The notes: generated from the sequence alone by a model not told the origin. DNA of 64,000 nucleotides from Malus domestica (GCF_042453785.1 NC_091673.1:4285501-4349500), one strand, 5' to 3'. Counted from the first letter of the stretch, positions 1-13,910 are shown. Translations and numbers: made by a program.

Positions 1-620
1 AAAAAAAAAGAAGAAGATATGAGGAGGGAGAGGAGGTGGTTGGATAAAGTAATAGGTTGGCAAAGATTGCATCGAACACGCCAAATGCCAATTCTTGTTG
101 GCTTTCTTTTGTCTTTTTTTTTTTATTTTTCATGCTTTTCGGTCCAGAATATTTATTTATTTGATTATTTCACCTTTGTCAATGCTTTTGCAAAGTTAAA
201 CGAAGCTCATTGGTGGGGGCATGTTTGGCCAAAAGCCTTCCCAAATTTCTGCAAAAAGTTAGACAATGAACTAAAAACCGCTTTCCTCATTCGCAAACAA
301 ACAAGGCACCTCATGTGGCTACCTGTAACCCACCCCTTGTTTTACACGTTTATGTGGCAACAACATAATAAAATGGATCAAAATATCAAATATCCCCTTC
401 ATTTCATACTACAGTTTCGTAATATTTTTCTTTACGTATTGAGACAAGTTTTAGATTCGATTTTTAACGTCGAGTTTGATACAAAGTTATTATTAGCCTA
501 TTATGCGACTTAGTGGTGAAAATGAATCCCACATGACATCTTTTATTACAGTTGAGTGTTTTTTCTCCCTTTTTTTCTTTTCCCCTTTTGTATTGGTGGA
601 TATAGTGTTTGTACTAGTAA
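1..620. other. AT-rich non-genic left edge
   Basis: No gene is supported. A 164-codon open frame on the plus strand here is hydrophobic and low in complexity, has no domain I recognise, and lies in T-rich DNA. The stretch is probably the distal 3' flank of the DUF863 gene. Confidence 0.5.
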
Positions 621-636
621 TTAGCTACTATTGTAG

Positions 637-760
637 ACCGAGGTGTAGCCAAGTTGGCTAAAAAATGCGCTCCCGCCTCTGCACCCTAGTTCGAATTTCC
701 TTTCTTCGAACTTTGAGGCTCGGATCGGATTAAAGAAGAGTACTGGTTTGAATAAACAAA
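637..760 (+). mobile_element. tRNA-derived SINE copy or fragment
   Basis: Two Pol III promoter elements are readable. A box A-like TAGCCAAGTTGG lies at 646-657 and a box B-like AGTTCGAATTTCC at 688-700, with normal tRNA-like spacing. There is no tRNA cloverleaf, so a SINE head is more likely than a tRNA gene. The 3' limit is uncertain and no target duplication was found. It lies downstream of the DUF863 stop, in or near that gene's 3' UTR. A related stretch occurs in an intron of a GT61 pseudogene near 25343. Confidence 0.55.
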
Positions 761-1063
761 AATCAGAAGCAGCACATTTACATCCGAGATAAATGATAAA
801 ATCACATCTCAATTCCCCAAAGAGAAGCACAAAAAGAACACTGGTATCTATCCGGGAGTAAAATTTATGCAACATTATTTATGAAAAATACAAAGATGGT
901 AGCACCCAAAGACAGAAAAATAAAACCAGCCCAGACTTTGAGCTAAGAAATGTACAGAGGGCAGTCAATCCCCATGACAACCTCAAGCCCCTGCAGCCAC
1001 AGAAACAACCACCCTAATTGTTCTCTATAGAAACTCAATAAGTTAAAATCCTTGTCCCATTGT

Positions 1064-4000
1064 TTAGGTTAAAGGAACGGATGATGCGAGATTATTACCT
1101 GCCGCGCATCTCTGTCTACGGGGCCTTCTGGTCGTTTTACCCCAACCGGTTAGGCTTCTATCTTCCAGTCCCATTTCGGTATTATTAAGCTGCTGTACCA
1201 GCGGAGCGCAAGCTGGGATAGTTTCCACAGGGGGAGAGGGATTCACCACTGCTCGTCGCCTGCCCCTACCACCACCGTTTCTTGTTGAGTTTCTCCTGGT
1301 TAGTCCTGACTGCCATGAATGGCCTGTTGCCCGCATTAACCCTCCAAATGTCTGGAGATCTTCAGTCACTTCGTGCCTTGACAAGGAAGCAAGACCAGGA
1401 AGGATATCCCTTTGGAAGTCCCTCCGCTGCCTCCCTCTCCTTGACTGGCCTTTTCTGGGTGGATTTGGTAGTAATGTGTTTCCTGTTTCTTCCAGCTTCA
1501 AGTTTTCTGGAACCAGAGGCTTAGGCATGTAATCTTCTTCCCTGGTCTCTCTCAGTTTCAAAGTCACAAATTCAAAGTAATCAAACGCGTCTGATAAAGA
1601 TTCATCATTATCATCGCCATCTTTGCCTCTCGCAACAATGTCAAACTTGCTCTCAAGATCATTCCCACAAGTAGAAGCTATCTCCACAAACCACAGAAGG
1701 GGGTCAGTTGAAGAAGCTTCGGGTGGACTGCAAGAGGATTCATCAGTATGATTGTGGGGACCAGTTGATGAGATGGCAACTATTGCCTCCGCTGCTACTC
1801 TCACAAGTTCCTCTTGAGGAGGTTCAGCTGGGTGTTGTAGTGGTGCTAAAGGCATTGCTTTCTGCTTTTCAGCAGATGCTTCCACAAGGCTGACACTATC
1901 ATCAGCCTCCGGAACAATGGGGGCTTCCAAATCTAATCCAACTGTGATCTTCACACTGGTGCTTGGAGCAGAAGATTTCAAAGATTCTTCATCATCACTG
2001 ACACACGAGTTCAAATCGATGACATGTCTGACACTTGCAACCTTCATATCTATTCTCTCTTCCACAACTACAATTTCTGATACATTCTGTGTGGCCAAGT
2101 CAGGAGCTGAAGGATCGCAGGGCAAGTTGATATCCAGTCCTCTGTATCTCTTATTATTTTCCACAGACGGGGAGGTAAGAGAATAGGACTCGTTCTTAGC
2201 ATTATGAGGCTTTTCAAAAATAGGAAATCCAAGAAGTTTTCTCTTGCACGGGCTGTCACCAAGTTCGGTCCTTCTGGCCTCAATGTCATTCTCACAAGGA
2301 ACTGATTCTATGTCCTGAGCAAAAGTTTGATTTAAATCGTGCACACCAGTCTTTGAAACTCTGCCTGCATTGGCAAACTCATTCTTAGAAGAAGGCTTGG
2401 CTCTTAGCCACGGCAAAGCTGCAAGATGGTCCTCATGCTTTTGTTCTACCCCTACGATCTTAAGACCTTGCTGGGGTATTTCCTCATCGGATGAGCTATT
2501 TGAAAGCACTACATTTAAGTTTACTTCCTTTGCAAACTTCACATCCTTGCAAGTTGAACCCTTGTAGTGCACTGCTGAACCCTGACTCCTCAAGTGCTCA
2601 GATCCTCCATTGTGATCGTTACTGCTGCTCTGATAGTCGTAGCTGAGAGACGGGAAGCGAACTAGTTCCTTAGATCCCGAAGATGAACCACGGTGAAACC
2701 CATTTTGGTATGGTACTTCACTTCCAGAACCATGGTTAGAACTAGAATTGCTGTTGAGATACCACCTATCTCCAAAAATCCCATTGCTCTGAACTGATGA
2801 CTGGGAACTCTTGCTCAAGATAGCAGATGAGGGAAAACACGGGTGAGTTTGAACTGATAACGGCTTTTGGCTTACGCCACTGCCTGGCTTTTCCGACGAT
2901 GGAACCGAGCGAGTCCACGACCTGGCCACATCCGAGGAAGGAAGAATGGGATGATATGGACTTGGCATATGAGAAGCCACAAAATTGTTCGGATGCTTAT
3001 TATTGGAAATTTCATGATTTCTTTCCGAATCCTCCACACCACAAACTGTCCTCTCTCTCCACAAGTCCACCTTGCTTTTATCAGTCAGATAGAAAGCAGT
3101 TTCATGAACATTGTTAATAGAACCTTGCATTGGCTGGGACGATATCGGCAACCTTTCTGTTTGGAGACATTGGGAAACAGTTTTAAGGTTGCTTTTACTT
3201 TGCCCTGTAATACAATACACGAGAGCTGGAATTAACTTTTATAATGGAAAAGATCTATAACAAGAAATGCTGCATTCTCAAAGCCTAGCCGAATGGCATC
3301 ATAGCCCATAACAGGTGCCTAAAGATTCACCAACTACGTGCATGGTCAATTATGAAAGAATGAGATGATCCCGCAGCTCTAAACACTAATGTAAGTTGTT
3401 CAGATTAATCCTATTTATAAATTTGATTTCTTTATCAATTTCTTTGAAACAATCTAGAATATACTATAATCGCACATATGAATACTAAAGCAAAAGGAAA
3501 TGCAGATGTCATAAAGGACCAACTAAAAGTTTCACCAAACTTCATGTATACCTGCTTCAAGAACATGGGAAAACCACCCTTTTACACTTCCGTTCCCCAA
3601 ATGTATGTTGTTCAGGATCACCTTATCACTTACATGATGAGAGTTGAGTGATATTTCCTTTGGCAAACCTGAAAGCTGCGACCTCGACTTAGCAGCCTGA
3701 TAGGGGCCCTGAATCTTTCCTTGATAAGAGTCATGGCCCAGAGGATAAGCGTATTCTGAAGCATTTGTTTCTTCAACTTGAATAGGCTCATTCAAGTCAG
3801 CCAAACCATTTGTGCTCCTCAAACATGTATCAGATCTTGAAACACGTCCTTTGCAATCTGTCTTCGCACCTTCACCAAAAAAGAGCTTTGCACTACCCTC
3901 GAGTTCAGTTTTACAATTTTTATTCGGCTGACAACTAGGTGTGCCAGAAACTTTCTCATCAGTGAACTGCTCCCCTTCGTCAGAATCATCGTACACATCA

Positions 4001-4814
4001 GCTGGAAGTTGAAGATCAAACATTTTTTTCCTCACTTTTGTGGGTCTCAACTCCATCACCTCAACATCTTTCGAACTAATCCCATTTTGGTATGGAAACA
4101 AACCAATTTTTTGGTTGTTTCCTTTGACAGCACTAGATGGAGAATGGGTACCTTCAACACCTGGAACCAATGGTCCAGCATTAACAGAGTTTACCAAAGG
4201 AAAGCTGGAATCATGCCATTTCCGAGCATCTTCAGATGTAATTTGAGATGCTAAGGGACTTGACGACAATGATGTTTCCATGGGTATCTGGTTTCTATGA
4301 AGTTCTTTCCTTTTTATTTCATCCATCAAGTCCCTTTGAATTCTGTACAGCCGGTGAAGTTCACTCACCTGGAAGACATGAAAATTCATAAATGTTCAAG
4401 TTCCTACTATATAGAGTAGAATAATAATTTAGCAAACAGCGTTTGGATTCAATCAGTCAATATCCCAACTTAAGGTCCTCCAAATATAGAATTCAATTAA
4501 TATACAAAGATATCCAATTGACAGAATCACGAAGAATTGGTAAAGGTTTGAGAAATATTGTATGATAAGAAAGTAAGTACCTGCTTCTTAAATGTGGCCT
4601 CGTGCTCAAGCATGGTCTGCTTGACTACATCCTTATCATACCCTGGAAAAGCATCACTCGTGGCCCTCGGCAAGAAACCATTGCAATACTGCCTGTTTGA
4701 CAAGGTTTTATCTCCATAATATAAGGGCCAGCTACAATTGTTTGGATCCTCGTTAAGATCCCTCACTGAGTAAAACCCGGGCATGTAGCTTTTGCACTCC
4801 ATTTTTGTTCCCAT
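1064..4814 (-). CDS. DUF863 family protein
   Basis: Plant-specific protein of unknown biochemical function, DUF863 family (relatives At1g69360, At1g13940, At1g26620). The model is three coding exons, complement of 1064-3204, 3552-4368 and 4581-4814, giving 1063 residues. The start is the ATG at 4814, two bases after a 3' splice site, so a leader intron precedes it; an in-frame ATG at 4802 is an alternative. The N-terminal part carries the family segment around SELHRLYRIQRDLMDEIKRK, likely a short coiled coil. The middle is Ser/Asn-rich and probably disordered. The C-terminus has the basic family signature with RRGRQRRDFQRDILPGLASL, then TFGGLMRATGHSWQSG. Nuclear location is plausible from the basic tail but not shown. 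Splice phases join cleanly (0 and 1). No damage is seen. Confidence 0.93.
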
Positions 4815-4816
4815 TC

Positions 4817-6840
4817 CTAGAAAAAGAAAACAGTAAAGAAATATTTCAGTGACAAAATTAAGGCATACCAAACAGGGAAACTGATGGACTATACAAGGAA
4901 AATGATATCAAGTACATGTCAAAGAATCCTATTTAGCAGAACTACTCATCCTGGCTCTTAATATGACCGGAGAGGGAAATGAGTTTCGGTTATATACAAG
5001 AAACAACAATCTTCCGTGCAGTGTAACACACTAGCTTGAATAAGAAAGATGCTTTGATTTAACTCATAAGAACTACTAAATCATCCACATTCCCACCCTG
5101 AAATAAGGTGGGACGAACGGAATGACAACAGTACTAACCACTCAAGCAAGTTGGTACAAACTAGAACACAAAGATGAGGAAATTCTCATGCAAAAATCAG
5201 CGCAAGGGCCAACAAAGCAACGTGGTTTGCTTTCACTACGGCTAAACTGAGAACCTAATGTTTCTTGAAACAAATTACATGAATTCCATCTTCACCGAGA
5301 ACTGTCAGAGTAATGCAAGTGATTGCTACACAAAAAGGCCTCCAGACATTCTTGAGTCCTGTATACTATAGTTGAAAACTTGGCAGTGCCTCAAATATGA
5401 AATCACTAGTTCAAGCTACTATCTAAAGTCTATTTTATGAATCACGTCACCCAAAATAGAAAATTTTGCATGCTTGAGAGCCCCAACTATAAATATCACT
5501 GCACTTCAGCTGAAAATTTAACAAACGCTTTTGTCCCCTCGTAGACTTTGAATGCTATCTAGAACAAAATCCAACATACTGCTGCTTTTCGACCAGAAAA
5601 ACATAATGCTGCTAAGAGAGCAGGGATCCACATCTGTCGTTTACCGCTTAACCGGAAATATAAACCAAACCAGCACATGCACAAAGAGTTTCACATCCTC
5701 AAGTAGCATTCTTTACAGCTTAACCAGAAATATAAACCAAACCACTCAATTTACAAAAGACACACACAAGTGAACACTTAATATGATTTCAAATCAGTGA
5801 TGTCATCTATAACGAACTAGAACCCATTGCGTTTAATGGGTATCGATCCAACCAAAATGGAATCAACCCACAGCAGAAACCTCAATGAATCAACAACAAT
5901 AGAAACTAAATTTACTATTCCCTTCAATCTCAAGCCTAATGGATGCGAGCTTCAAGAAAACAAAAGAGGTATCTTTAACTGATGCAATTCGAAGCAGACA
6001 CAAAAAGGCCAAAAAGCTGATAGAAAATAAGCAATAACTAGAGACAAGCTTTCACAGCATCACCAAACCAGAGTGAAATTTGAGGGGAAAAGCCCAACAT
6101 ACTGGAACTTTTAGAAATCATATGTTAGAGAATTGAACTTTGCAATAAAAGTTAATTAAACAGATCTGGAAAAATTGCAGACTACAGAAACCCAGAAATT
6201 ACAGTAACCAAGTCTAAAATTACCCACAGACACACACAAAAATTCTAATTTTCCATCAGACCAATCAACAAAGAAAAGAACCTGAAAACTTGCAATGAGG
6301 AAACAAATGCACAAACCCATAAACCCAAACATTCAACCCATAAATCCCAACAATTTACCCAAACTTGATACTGAATTTGAATTTACCCAATTCATCAAAT
6401 CACCCAAAAAAACTATCTGAATTCAGAAAATTCAATTTACCCAGAAAGCAGATAAGAACTTTACCTCAGACCCACATCCTATTTTGTTCACCTCTCCTCC
6501 TCAAAACATCATCCCCAACAGATTGAATCATTCAGAAGAAGCTTTTCACGCGGTGGAAAATTCACACTAAAAAAAAAATAGCAAAGCAGCTGAAAACTAA
6601 AATTGTATATCTGAAATTATACAAAAACCAACAAAGTGGGTGCTTTTGCAAACACCATTCAGGAAGCCTAGATCGTCATCAGGTTGAAGAAAAGGAGGAG
6701 ATTTCGATCTGATGGGCCACACACACTCTCTCTCTCTATCCCCCTCTCTCTCTCACAAAAAAAGAAAGCACAGTACTTTAGAGAGAGAAAGAGTTTTTTT
6801 TTTTCTTAGAGAGAGAGATCCCAGATAAGAAATCTTCACA
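4817..6840 (-). other. 5' leader and leader intron of the DUF863 gene
   Basis: A 3' splice site (TTTTTCTAG) ends just upstream of the start codon at 4817/4816. A good donor (CTGAG then GTAAAG) lies at 6465/6464 on the minus strand. This suggests a 1.65-kb intron in the 5' UTR, with a non-coding first exon from 6465 to roughly 6750-6840. The leader exon is rich in GA/CT tracts. The transcription start itself is not visible, so the outer limit is a guess. Confidence 0.6.
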
Positions 6841-6967
6841 CAAACAAAAGACCTTCTAAGAACAGTGACATGGAATTTGTCAACATCCGGTCTCTTTTTA
6901 TTCTCTGCTTTTTCTTCACTTCTCCCTCTCTCTCTTTATTTTTTTTTTTCTCCATCAATATTTATAC

Positions 6968-6999
<32 letters not shown>
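6720..6999. repeat. GA/CT tracts and a TA microsatellite near the DUF863 promoter
   Basis: Several CT/GA runs (6725-6820), more CT near 6925, then a TA run at about 6971-6999. Tracts of this kind are common around plant transcription starts and can bind GAGA-type factors. Function here is inference. Confidence 0.6.
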
Positions 7000-9045
7000 G
7001 GTTTTCCAGGAAATGAAAAGAAATGGGCATTTCTAGATTCTCTCCACCTTCCTTGCTTTTGGTACGGATATTAAAAAATATTATGAAACAAGTCTTGGTA
7101 GACTACATAGCAGATTAAATACATATAATATATATATACACACACACACCTATAATATATATATTATATGTAGTAATATATGCAACGCCTGCATTACTGC
7201 AACAGCAGGAGGCACACCAAAGCTTTCTGAGCCCGGGTTTGTTAAAAAAAACACTGATTAATTAACACACAAAGCACTCGGATTTTTCCATTTTAAGCAG
7301 TGATTAATCGGTTAATCCCAGCAGACAAAATGTGGGTCCCCCTGGTACTGTGGCAAGGATGAGGTTTCCTGAGGCTTTAGGAGCAAACAAATGCCCTTCT
7401 GGGTACATTTTATTTACGAAAACGGGATTTTTGACGCTTCTGCTGTTTGGCATTGATTGGCCGGTCCTCTGTTTTTTCTTGCAACAGCGAGTTTATTTGG
7501 TTATTTGAGAGAAACCCCAGAAACTGTGTACCTCGTTGAAAAAAGCAGATAGTGTAGCCTCTGCCACGTGGCTTTTTTGGAGCAAATCTTGAATTGCACG
7601 ACGAGTGTGCCAGGTCAATTAGGAATGCTAATCACTTTATTAATTACAAGCTAATTAATCATGATTTTCTTCGTTTTACCAAACTAATCATTATAGAAGG
7701 TGAATTTATAGAGAGATTTCACTTATCATATACTTCATGAAAATAATTACTCGGGCGACATTAATCTGCTGTTGGGTATACTAGATTTTTATGTAAATAA
7801 ATTTGCTTCAAATGATATTCGGGAAACAAAAAGTTTGTAAATGCATCCAATTATTTGATTAGTACATCTCTATTTGAAAACTAATAAAATTTTGATCGGT
7901 TACTATCTTTATGGGACAATTACTCTCTGTCTAAAAATAAACGGTGAAATTCTTGAAATTCTAATTTACGATGTGAAAAAACTAATGCTTATTCGAAATA
8001 GGGTTATGTTAGGAAGACTACCAATTTAAATCATATTTTGTAAACCATATCACGTGGTTGTCGATAATTGTATTATTATTTAAGTGTTGATTTTTTCTTT
8101 TGTAAATGTGGTTTAAAAAATTGGTCTACCTAGCAATACTCTTCAAAACATATTTGAAAATATAGTAACTCCCTTACCTCATGCATTACACTTGCAAAAT
8201 TAGGTCAAAGCTAGGTGTGAGCTAGTCATGAAAAACTCTAGTAGGGACTAATCACGTCATTTGTAAATACTTTTAATAACAATGTGACTCTCTTGTATTT
8301 TATTCTCATCTGACCTTACTCAGGTCTTAAACGTTGTTAGGGTTGGTAGGGCATCTCTACTAAAATTCTCTCGAGTTAGGCATCATTGGCCTTGAGCTGG
8401 GTAATCTACCTATGCGTAACAATTTTTTAAAATTTTCACCCCAAGCGGGCAAAAATTGACACAAAATGTTGAATAATGTAAGCAGTCTCGCACCAAAAAG
8501 TTGATAAAATAAAACACAACACTTAACAAATAGTTCTGCTACTAATTGCATAGATATTATTTTTGGACAAAACTTTACATATGCATAATCTTGACACAAA
8601 ATAAGATAAAACGGAAAATAAAATTGCGATTGATAGTGTGTTGAAATATATTTAGAAACGTCTATCAAACAAAACCAGGACTGTAAAATACAATCCCAAA
8701 AATGGCATCAGTGGATAGTCTGCGCAAAGCCAACAGTGCATACCAGTTTTGGACATAAACTAAACATGGTGCCTAGGTCAAGTAACACAGATATGGAGGT
8801 TGAGTTGTTCAAAACCCTAGGGCAAATCCGACCAACAAAACAAAACCAAGTTGTAACAACCTAAAGCTCACAGGGAAGGAATCGTACTCGGGACTCATGT
8901 TTTCCAGAGGGAGTACATTTGTTCTAGTCAACGTGGCGCTAAAACATTGCTTCATTTTTGTCATGTTAGAAAAATTAATTAAGAATCAGAATGAAGATTA
9001 TGAATTTTTTTTTGAAAATATAATTTGGATTATATTTAATCATAA
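7000..9045. other. Intergenic, no gene seen
   Basis: AT-rich spacer behind the DUF863 promoter. It holds short AT/CA repeats near 7125-7170. The few open frames are short, lack recognisable domains and do not join by splicing. I see no RNA gene. Confidence 0.5.
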
Positions 9046-9541
9046 GAGTAAATTACCAATTTGCCCCCTGAACTATCATCCAACTTTCGATTTACCCCCT
9101 GAACTTTTTAATTGGAAAATTAAGGACTTAAACTAAATTTGTTGGCTGATTTCCCCTCTACCGTTAGTTTTTCATAGATTTCATCCAAATTAACGTTAAC
9201 TCTTATTATATGCAAACCACGTAACTCTCATTTGTGGACAAAAACGTCACTTCACTAAACCTTCAGACACAAAAGCTATAGAATTACACATATTTGCATA
9301 TGTTTATATTTTAGAAATCTAAGATTTTCAATTATTTTAAAGAATGAAGCGACCGAACTACCCACACATGTTGTGCACATATTTTCATTTAACAGAAATT
9401 TGGATGGAATAAATGAAAAATTAACAGCAGGGGCAAATCGGCCAAAAAAATTAGTTTAAGTTCTTAATTTTCCAATTAAAAAGTTCATAGAGGAAATTAG
9501 AAGTTGAATGATAGTTCAAGGGACAAATCGGTAATTTACTC
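9046..9541. mobile_element. Mutator-like MITE with GAGTAAATT ends
   Basis: Non-coding 496-bp element with inverted ends, GAGTAAATTACC at the left and GGTAATTTACTC at the right. Longer inverted stretches share the texts about lines of 'ccccctgaact' and 'ttaattttccaattaaaaagtt'. The flanks are TTAATCATAA on the left and TTAACCATAA on the right, one mismatch in ten, which fits the 9-10 bp target duplication of Mutator-like elements. It has no transposase. The same terminal bases occur in the element at 62520-62986. Confidence 0.8.
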
Positions 9542-9716
9542 TTAACCATAAATTGGTTGTGTATCTCCACCGAATGTCTCAAACTTCAAGACACTTGAAT
9601 CAACCACTTCTAATTATCTTTACCAGACATGAAACCCTTTTCTTGTACATACTCATTGAGTCAAACTTCTTTTTTTAATCCTCTTTCTCAATCGTATAAG
9701 CCTATTTAAAAATGCA

Positions 9717-9742
<26 letters not shown>
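9717..9742. repeat. CT microsatellite
   Basis: About 13 uninterrupted CT units in intergenic DNA. Confidence 0.9.
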
Positions 9743-9747
<5 letters not shown>

Positions 9748-12122
9748 TCTCTAGTGGTTTTGACTAATCTACCCAAAAAATTTCAAGCAATTTATTTTCA
9801 ATATACAATTAAGAGAATTAATTACAATACTTATATATATATAATACAATTACTATTTGCAGATCAAATTAATTCATGTTAATATATGTATTTAATACAA
9901 TCACCATTTAAAAGTATTATAGTCAAATCCTATCGTTAAACCCTGTATAAGTTGAACAAATGACAATTTTTGTAGTTAAAAGATTAAAAAATAAGCACCA
10001 GACATCAGCCAAAAATGAGTTTTTCCTAGATGCCATCGAGTTTGAATTCTTCTCCATACATGTAGATTAAAGTAGATTATCAATTATAAAAGAAAAAAGG
10101 AAAAAAAAGGAAAAAATATATATAATTAACCTTCTAAACAAGTAAGGTAATCGTTGCATTTTTTTTCTTTTTTCTTTTTTCCTCTTTTCATTTGATATGT
10201 TAGATTTTTTATTCATACAAACGAGAAATGCCAGTATAACACGCGTAACTCATGATAAGAGGTTAGCATTTAACTTAAGTAACTAGAGACAAACTCTGTA
10301 ATCCACCCAACCTACAATGCCCAATTAAGCACAACGAATAACTGGTTGCCAGTTAATTAATTATTTAATCAACCTAGATATTTTTCCGATGGTCCATTAA
10401 TTCCCCCATTAGTCACTTTCATGGAAAATGTGTGAGGCTTTCCAACTAGAGGAAGATTTGGCAAACTAGATGTTAAGGGCCCCACAAGGGTTTATGGTGC
10501 ATGGGGTCCCACAAAATTGATTGACTCAAGCGTTAAATATAAAAGGTTGATTTTTGGTCAATTAACGCTAATTTTTTTTCCATTTTTTGGGTAATTTGGT
10601 GAGAGGCTCTGGTGGAAAAAAAAACTTATTGAAATCAGATAACAATTGTCTTATCGAGGCCTATTATGCACGTTATCCTTAATTTGTACAAATTTAGTCT
10701 TACTTAATGAATATCGTACTTTTGATTAAAAAAAAAAATATTGTTTCTACGTGTTTTTTCGGCTCCCAGAATAGTAAATTTTCGTGGCAAACCAACCTGC
10801 TTGTCTTCTTTTAAAAAAAATCAGATAAAGACAAATTGTTTTTTTTTTCCGGGTAAATTGATGGAACCCTAGTTTGTTACAGGAACAATGAGTTCTTGAG
10901 ATCTACTCCTCTGTACTATTTTCAGAAACAGTTACAAAAGCCAACTCAGTATTTCAATTGATTCCCTTGAATAGCAACCCCACCCCCCTTCAATTAGTTT
11001 CTCAACTACAAGAGTTAATAAAACAGCATGGACTTCGTACAAATTAATTACTCTATGTATGCCAATTGCTACAAAAATGATTTCGGTGACAGAACTACGG
11101 GTTTTTTATGTGTTGCTTTTCACGTGATCTTTTTTTCACATATTTTTAGTTTTGCTTTTGGATTTGTTACCAAGGTTAATGAAAAGATTGGTTATTAACT
11201 TATTAGAGAAGGTTTTACTTATCTGCCTTTAAGAATGAGGCATCGTCAATTGTTTGTTTTCAAGTCAAGTCATGTATCCTTATCTCGATTTAGGTTGGCA
11301 CAACACTTCACTTTTGGTATGTTCGGGATCATAGGGTTACTTATGGACATAAAGACTTGACTTCACTAAATCGGCACATCTATTTGTTGGCTCCTACCAC
11401 TCGTCCTTCTTTGGTGGCATATTTGCTCTTAATCTTGATGTCTCTTATAATCGAGATGAAATATTTCTCGTTTCTCATGTTTTGTTTCTTGAGCGTTGTA
11501 ATTGGTTCAGAATCTCGAGTACTCATTATGTTCATGTATTGGGTACTAGTAAAAGAAATCAAACTCTAAATCTATCATAATTTTAACTCATTACTGTATG
11601 CACAACTCTACACCGCCGAAACTAAACTCTAACGAGTCGAGTTGAGTTAATTGAGGGTCAGTTTTCGAAAACGAGTTAACTTGTGGGGGCATGTTATTGA
11701 TTTTTCTTTAACATTTTTTAAAGATGAAAGCAACAAGACTTAATTGTCCAATATCTAAATTGATCCGTGATTTGACTGAAGGGAATTTGGATAAGTTTCT
11801 TCTCGCACAAATGAAATTGCACAAAAGTTTAGCTTTGGAAATTAAGGGGCACTATGTGTGTATAAAACAGGATTGGCCGAGTCACTTTGATAAAATTCCT
11901 ACCAAACTTTTCCTTTTTCTGAGAAGAACCTGCCAAAATTGTTCTCAATAATTTAATATTTTCACAGCAAATAGTATATTTCAACCAGTAAATTGTAAGG
12001 ATAGGTTTTTAAATTTTTTATTAAAAGCAGCATTTTAGAAAAGTTGGAATTTTAATTGTGTTTGTTAAATGAAACCAAAAAAAATTCTTTAATTTATGGG
12101 TTCAAAGCAACAAAAACTAGAA

Positions 12123-12198
<76 letters not shown>

Positions 12199-13282
12199 CT
12201 GTAAAAAAAAAAAACGATTATTTCCATTGAAGTCAGGTGAACAGTACCAATTAATAAAACTTCATATTGAAAATCCTACCTCAGTCCTTTTTTTGCTAAA
12301 AATACTTTTAGCACTATAATCTACTAAACACTTACATACTTCTTTTCATAGATGTTTATTCTCATAGCACAGCAAAAATAGTTTTGAAAAAAGCACAGCA
12401 GCCCCAAACTAACCCTAACTCAAGCTTGTTTTGATTACATGCAAATATTAATGTTCTAAAGAACACTAACGAGAGGAGAGGGTTATAACTCGAAAAAAAC
12501 AAAGTAGATTGAAGAGAATGTAAGTGATTTTCGAAAAACACTAGTTATAAAAACCGCATCAAACTTTACAGGGTTAAATTTTTTGAGCATATAAGTGATT
12601 TTCACACACTCATATTTACATTTCGTGAGTCAAATAAGATTCACATGACAAAAATAAACATAAGCATGCAGAATGAAAAACCAAAAAAAAAGGTCTGCGA
12701 AAACTATTTCCCTTTCAAGAATTGCCTAATTTTGGTATTCCCACAACTTGATGCATGTGCATGGAAACGGAAAAAGATTGAAACAGAATCCCAGCATCGA
12801 GAAAGGTAAGCCTGCAGCAAGCATAGGACGGCCAAAATTATCAAATGGACAAGTCATCACCATCGGTGGGGTTTTATTTGGCGCAGTCATGGAATTTTAG
12901 GGTTTTCCGACTGTGAAAGAATCCTGGTTGGGAATTGATTTGCAAACCAAAATTAAGCAATTAGGTGGGATTTGTTTGTGCAAATTAGGCATGTCAATTA
13001 GTGCAATTTCAGTGGCTGTCCTATTTGAAAACAAATGTAACACGCACGAAATAGGGTCGTGGCCTAATTGAAAACCAAATTAAAACATATGTTTTGAGGT
13101 CACCAAACTTTGATTATTCATCTAATTGTTGTTTTCTGGGACCTATAGTTTAATGGGTACATACATAGGTGCCCATTTGCACGCAATTTTGGTCGAACAA
13201 TACAAATTGTGAAGCATGTGAATCTACTAAATACAAAGGACGGCAAAAATATATATCATTGCTTTTTATTCAAGCGATGAGG
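9743..13282. other. Intergenic, AT-rich, no gene seen
   Basis: Long AT-rich spacer with poly(A/T) runs and one large microsatellite (listed separately). Short open frames around 11357-11951 are isolated, begin and end in AT-rich DNA and match no family I know. They could be remnants of an old element, but nothing diagnostic is visible. Confidence 0.45.
12127..12198. repeat. Compound CT/AT microsatellite
   Basis: About 24 CT units followed directly by about 12 AT units. Its length makes it likely to vary between individuals. Confidence 0.95.
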
Positions 13283-13466
13283 ATATTTTTGCTCACCACT
13301 CTCAAGTGATGGTAATATTCACCACTTTATTTATCATTGTTGGATGAGTTTAAATTTTGAGATATGTCCAATAGATATATACAAATCTCAAAATTTAAAC
13401 TTGTCTAATAGCAATAAGCAGGGTGGTGAGCAGTACCACCATTTGGGGTGGTGAACAAAAATGGTC
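13283..13466. mobile_element. Foldback MITE, about 184 bp
   Basis: The two halves are imperfect reverse complements for most of their length. The left arm starts ATATTTTTGCTCACCAC and the right arm read backwards starts CATTTTTGTTCACCAC; both continue to the shared inner text AGTTTAAATTTTGAGAT. The element is non-coding. No clean target duplication was found, so the superfamily is left open. Confidence 0.7.
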
Positions 13467-13741
13467 AGTAAGTGATGTGAGGATAAGGTAATCAAACATA
13501 GGATTTTCGATGCATAGAACAATACTCCTAAACACTTTCTCTATGTAACTTATATCACTTCAAGTTAACGAAGGCTTTTTTTTTTTTTTTGAAAGATGTT
13601 ATTGACACTTTAGACGACCATATTGTTGTTAGCCCTTAAATAAAGACCGTCCTCAGTTGCATGTAAGACCGACATGTATTTAATAATATAGTTAGTTTGT
13701 TGATCACCTTTTTTATAGAGATATACCCATCATTATATGTA

Positions 13742-13910
13742 GAGAAATGCTAAGGAGATTTTCTCAAAAGTGGGGCTCTTCATAGACTCCCTACCACCTC
13801 ACGTTTTTGGCACAATTTTTGTAATGTTGGCACATGAATTGACATTAAACTGTGAAGTGACTGAGTGTCTATGAAGAGTTCAAGTTTGAGAGATTCCCTT
13901 GGCATTTCTC
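13742..13910. mobile_element. Mutator-like MITE with 9-bp target duplication
   Basis: A 169-bp foldback element with ends GAGAAATGC and GCATTTCTC. Its arms match for about 65 bp, with the shared inner text CTCTTCATAGACT. It is flanked by a perfect 9-bp duplication, TTATATGTA, at 13733-13741 and 13911-13919. This length is typical of Mutator-like insertions. The perfect duplication suggests a fairly young insertion. Confidence 0.85.

Noticed and set aside
19-513. 164-codon plus-strand frame at the left edge
   Set aside because: Hydrophobic, low-complexity translation with no domain, in T-rich DNA, no splice partners or promoter.
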